Part shown: positions 63,439 through 64,000 of the stretch, one piece after another
Position numbering within the stretch: position 1 is the first letter of the stretch
Layout: the number at the start of each line of letters is the position of its first letter
Assembly (NCBI RefSeq): GCF_023283845.1
Contig: NZ_JAKILC010000011.1
Span: forward strand, 62,001-126,000
Length of the DNA stretch: 64,000 bases
Direction of reading: 5' to 3'
Source: Shewanella marinintestina
Lineage (GTDB): Bacteria > Pseudomonadota > Gammaproteobacteria > Enterobacterales > Shewanellaceae
The notes under the pieces: model-generated
Database searches by the model: none
Told to the model about the DNA's origin: nothing
Seen by the model: the letters and a program-made list of their open reading frames with translations, nothing else
Translations under genes and position numbers: made by a program

Positions 63439-64000
63439 ATGGACGGTAATATTGAGTTTACCATGGGTCTATCACAGGGCCTTGCTTGGCCTTGGCCTAT
63501 TGCTGTTTACTTGTTTTTCGCGGGGATATCAGGTGGTGCGCTAGCCACTGCATTATTCTTACGATTCTACAAAAAACAGACGACTAACACGCCATTTTAT
63601 AAAGCTGCGGCACTGATTTCATTTGTGACCATCAGCTTAGGTATGTTGTGCTTGGTATTGGACTTAACTAACCCATTATTCTTCTGGCGAATTCTGGTTT
63701 ACTACAACCTAAATTCAGTGATGTCTATCGGTGTTATTGCACTGTCAGTGTATATCCCATTAGTGGCACTAATTTGTTTATTCGCCTTTGAAGAAGAGAT
63801 CCGTTCAGTACCTGCACTTAAAGTGCTAGTGCCAGTAGTTGAAAAGCTACAAGGGGTCCGTCGTCCATGTGAAGTCACAGTATTGGTACTGGCCCTTGCG
63901 GTGTGTGCTTATACCGGTTTCCTTATTTCGGCGCTTATTCGTTTTCCTATCATCAACACTTCTGTACTGCCGGCGCTATTTATTGCCTCTGGTATTTCAG
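63439..64000 (+). CDS. sirD: SirD, NrfD-like quinol-oxidising subunit, copy 2 (cut by window edge)
   Basis: The first 187 codons of a SirD paralog are visible, running in frame to the window edge. It begins MDGNIEFTMGLSQGLAWPWP and has the same helix pattern, DLTNPLFFWRILVYYNLNSVMSIGV. The variable loop (EEEIRSVPALKVLVPVVEKL) differs from copy 1. What follows cannot be seen, so it is unknown whether NosL/D/F/Y-like genes occur here. Confidence 0.92.
   Translation, partial: MDGNIEFTMGLSQGLAWPWPIAVYLFFAGISGGALATALFLRFYKKQTTNTPFYKAAALISFVTISLGMLCLVLDLTNPLFFWRILVYYNLNSVMSIGVIALSVYIPLVALICLFAFEEEIRSVPALKVLVPVVEKLQGVRRPCEVTVLVLALAVCAYTGFLISALIRFPIINTSVLPALFIASGIS

Noticed and set aside
1-64000. 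CRISPR arrays, tRNA and rRNA genes, prophage or integrase genes
   Set aside because: None was seen. The only short regular repeat is the 15-base tandem array, which has no spacers.

Overview
The window is chromosomal DNA of a gammaproteobacterium, almost certainly a marine Shewanella. The evidence is a multiheme c-type lipoprotein of the OmcA/MtrC type, a dissimilatory octaheme sulfite reductase (sir) locus of the kind described in S. oneidensis, and housekeeping genes (udp, uvrD, ubiA, elaA) that read as gammaproteobacterial. Species was not determined. No rRNA, tRNA or CRISPR array was seen.

Bases 1-13,000 hold a truncated LysR gene, an NTF2-like protein, a secreted nine-heme lipoprotein, a LysR regulator divergent from an EmrAB-like efflux pair, a GNAT acetyltransferase (elaA), a radical SAM protein, two overlapping tandem LysR genes, an OmpA-family porin and an MscS channel. 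Bases 13,000-31,800 are mostly core genome: uridine phosphorylase convergent with a Tsx-like nucleoside channel, an nfeD-SPFH-SPFH operon, a Nudix hydrolase, a PAS-GGDEF-EAL protein, RidA-like protein, uvrD, ubiA, several unknown membrane or secreted proteins, a MazG-like protein and an NhaC antiporter.

Bases 31,900-46,900 form sir cluster 1. A divergent arm encodes a dedicated CcmF/CcmH/TlpA-type cytochrome c maturation set. The main arm encodes SirA (seven CXXCH plus one CX15CH heme site), a periplasmic rhodanese, an FKBP isomerase with a Met/Gly/His-rich tail, a TPR protein, the quinol-oxidising pair SirC/SirD, and NosL-, NosD-, NosF- and NosY-like copper-delivery proteins. A CadC/ToxR-like membrane regulator follows. 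Electrons should pass from menaquinol through SirD and SirC to SirA, which reduces sulfite to sulfide at a heme-copper site.

Bases 46,900-50,500 are an accessory zone. Two inverted copies of a palindrome-rich repeat flank an AT-rich two-TM coiled-coil gene. Next come a 125-bp direct duplication that left a broken 5' copy of a secreted LprI-domain gene, a small DUF6435-type gene and a 15-bp tandem repeat. Bases 50,700-57,300 hold two large unknown cytosolic proteins and a DMT transporter.

Bases 58,480-64,000 are a second copy of the sirA-rhodanese-FKBP-TPR-sirC-sirD block, cut by the window edge within sirD. It is diverged in sequence but has the same gene order and the same SirA length. No heme-lyase or copper genes are visible beside it, so it may depend on cluster 1 for maturation. 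The paired clusters, their conserved non-coding elements, the one-cysteine CcmH-like protein and the Met-rich FKBP tails are the most interesting content.
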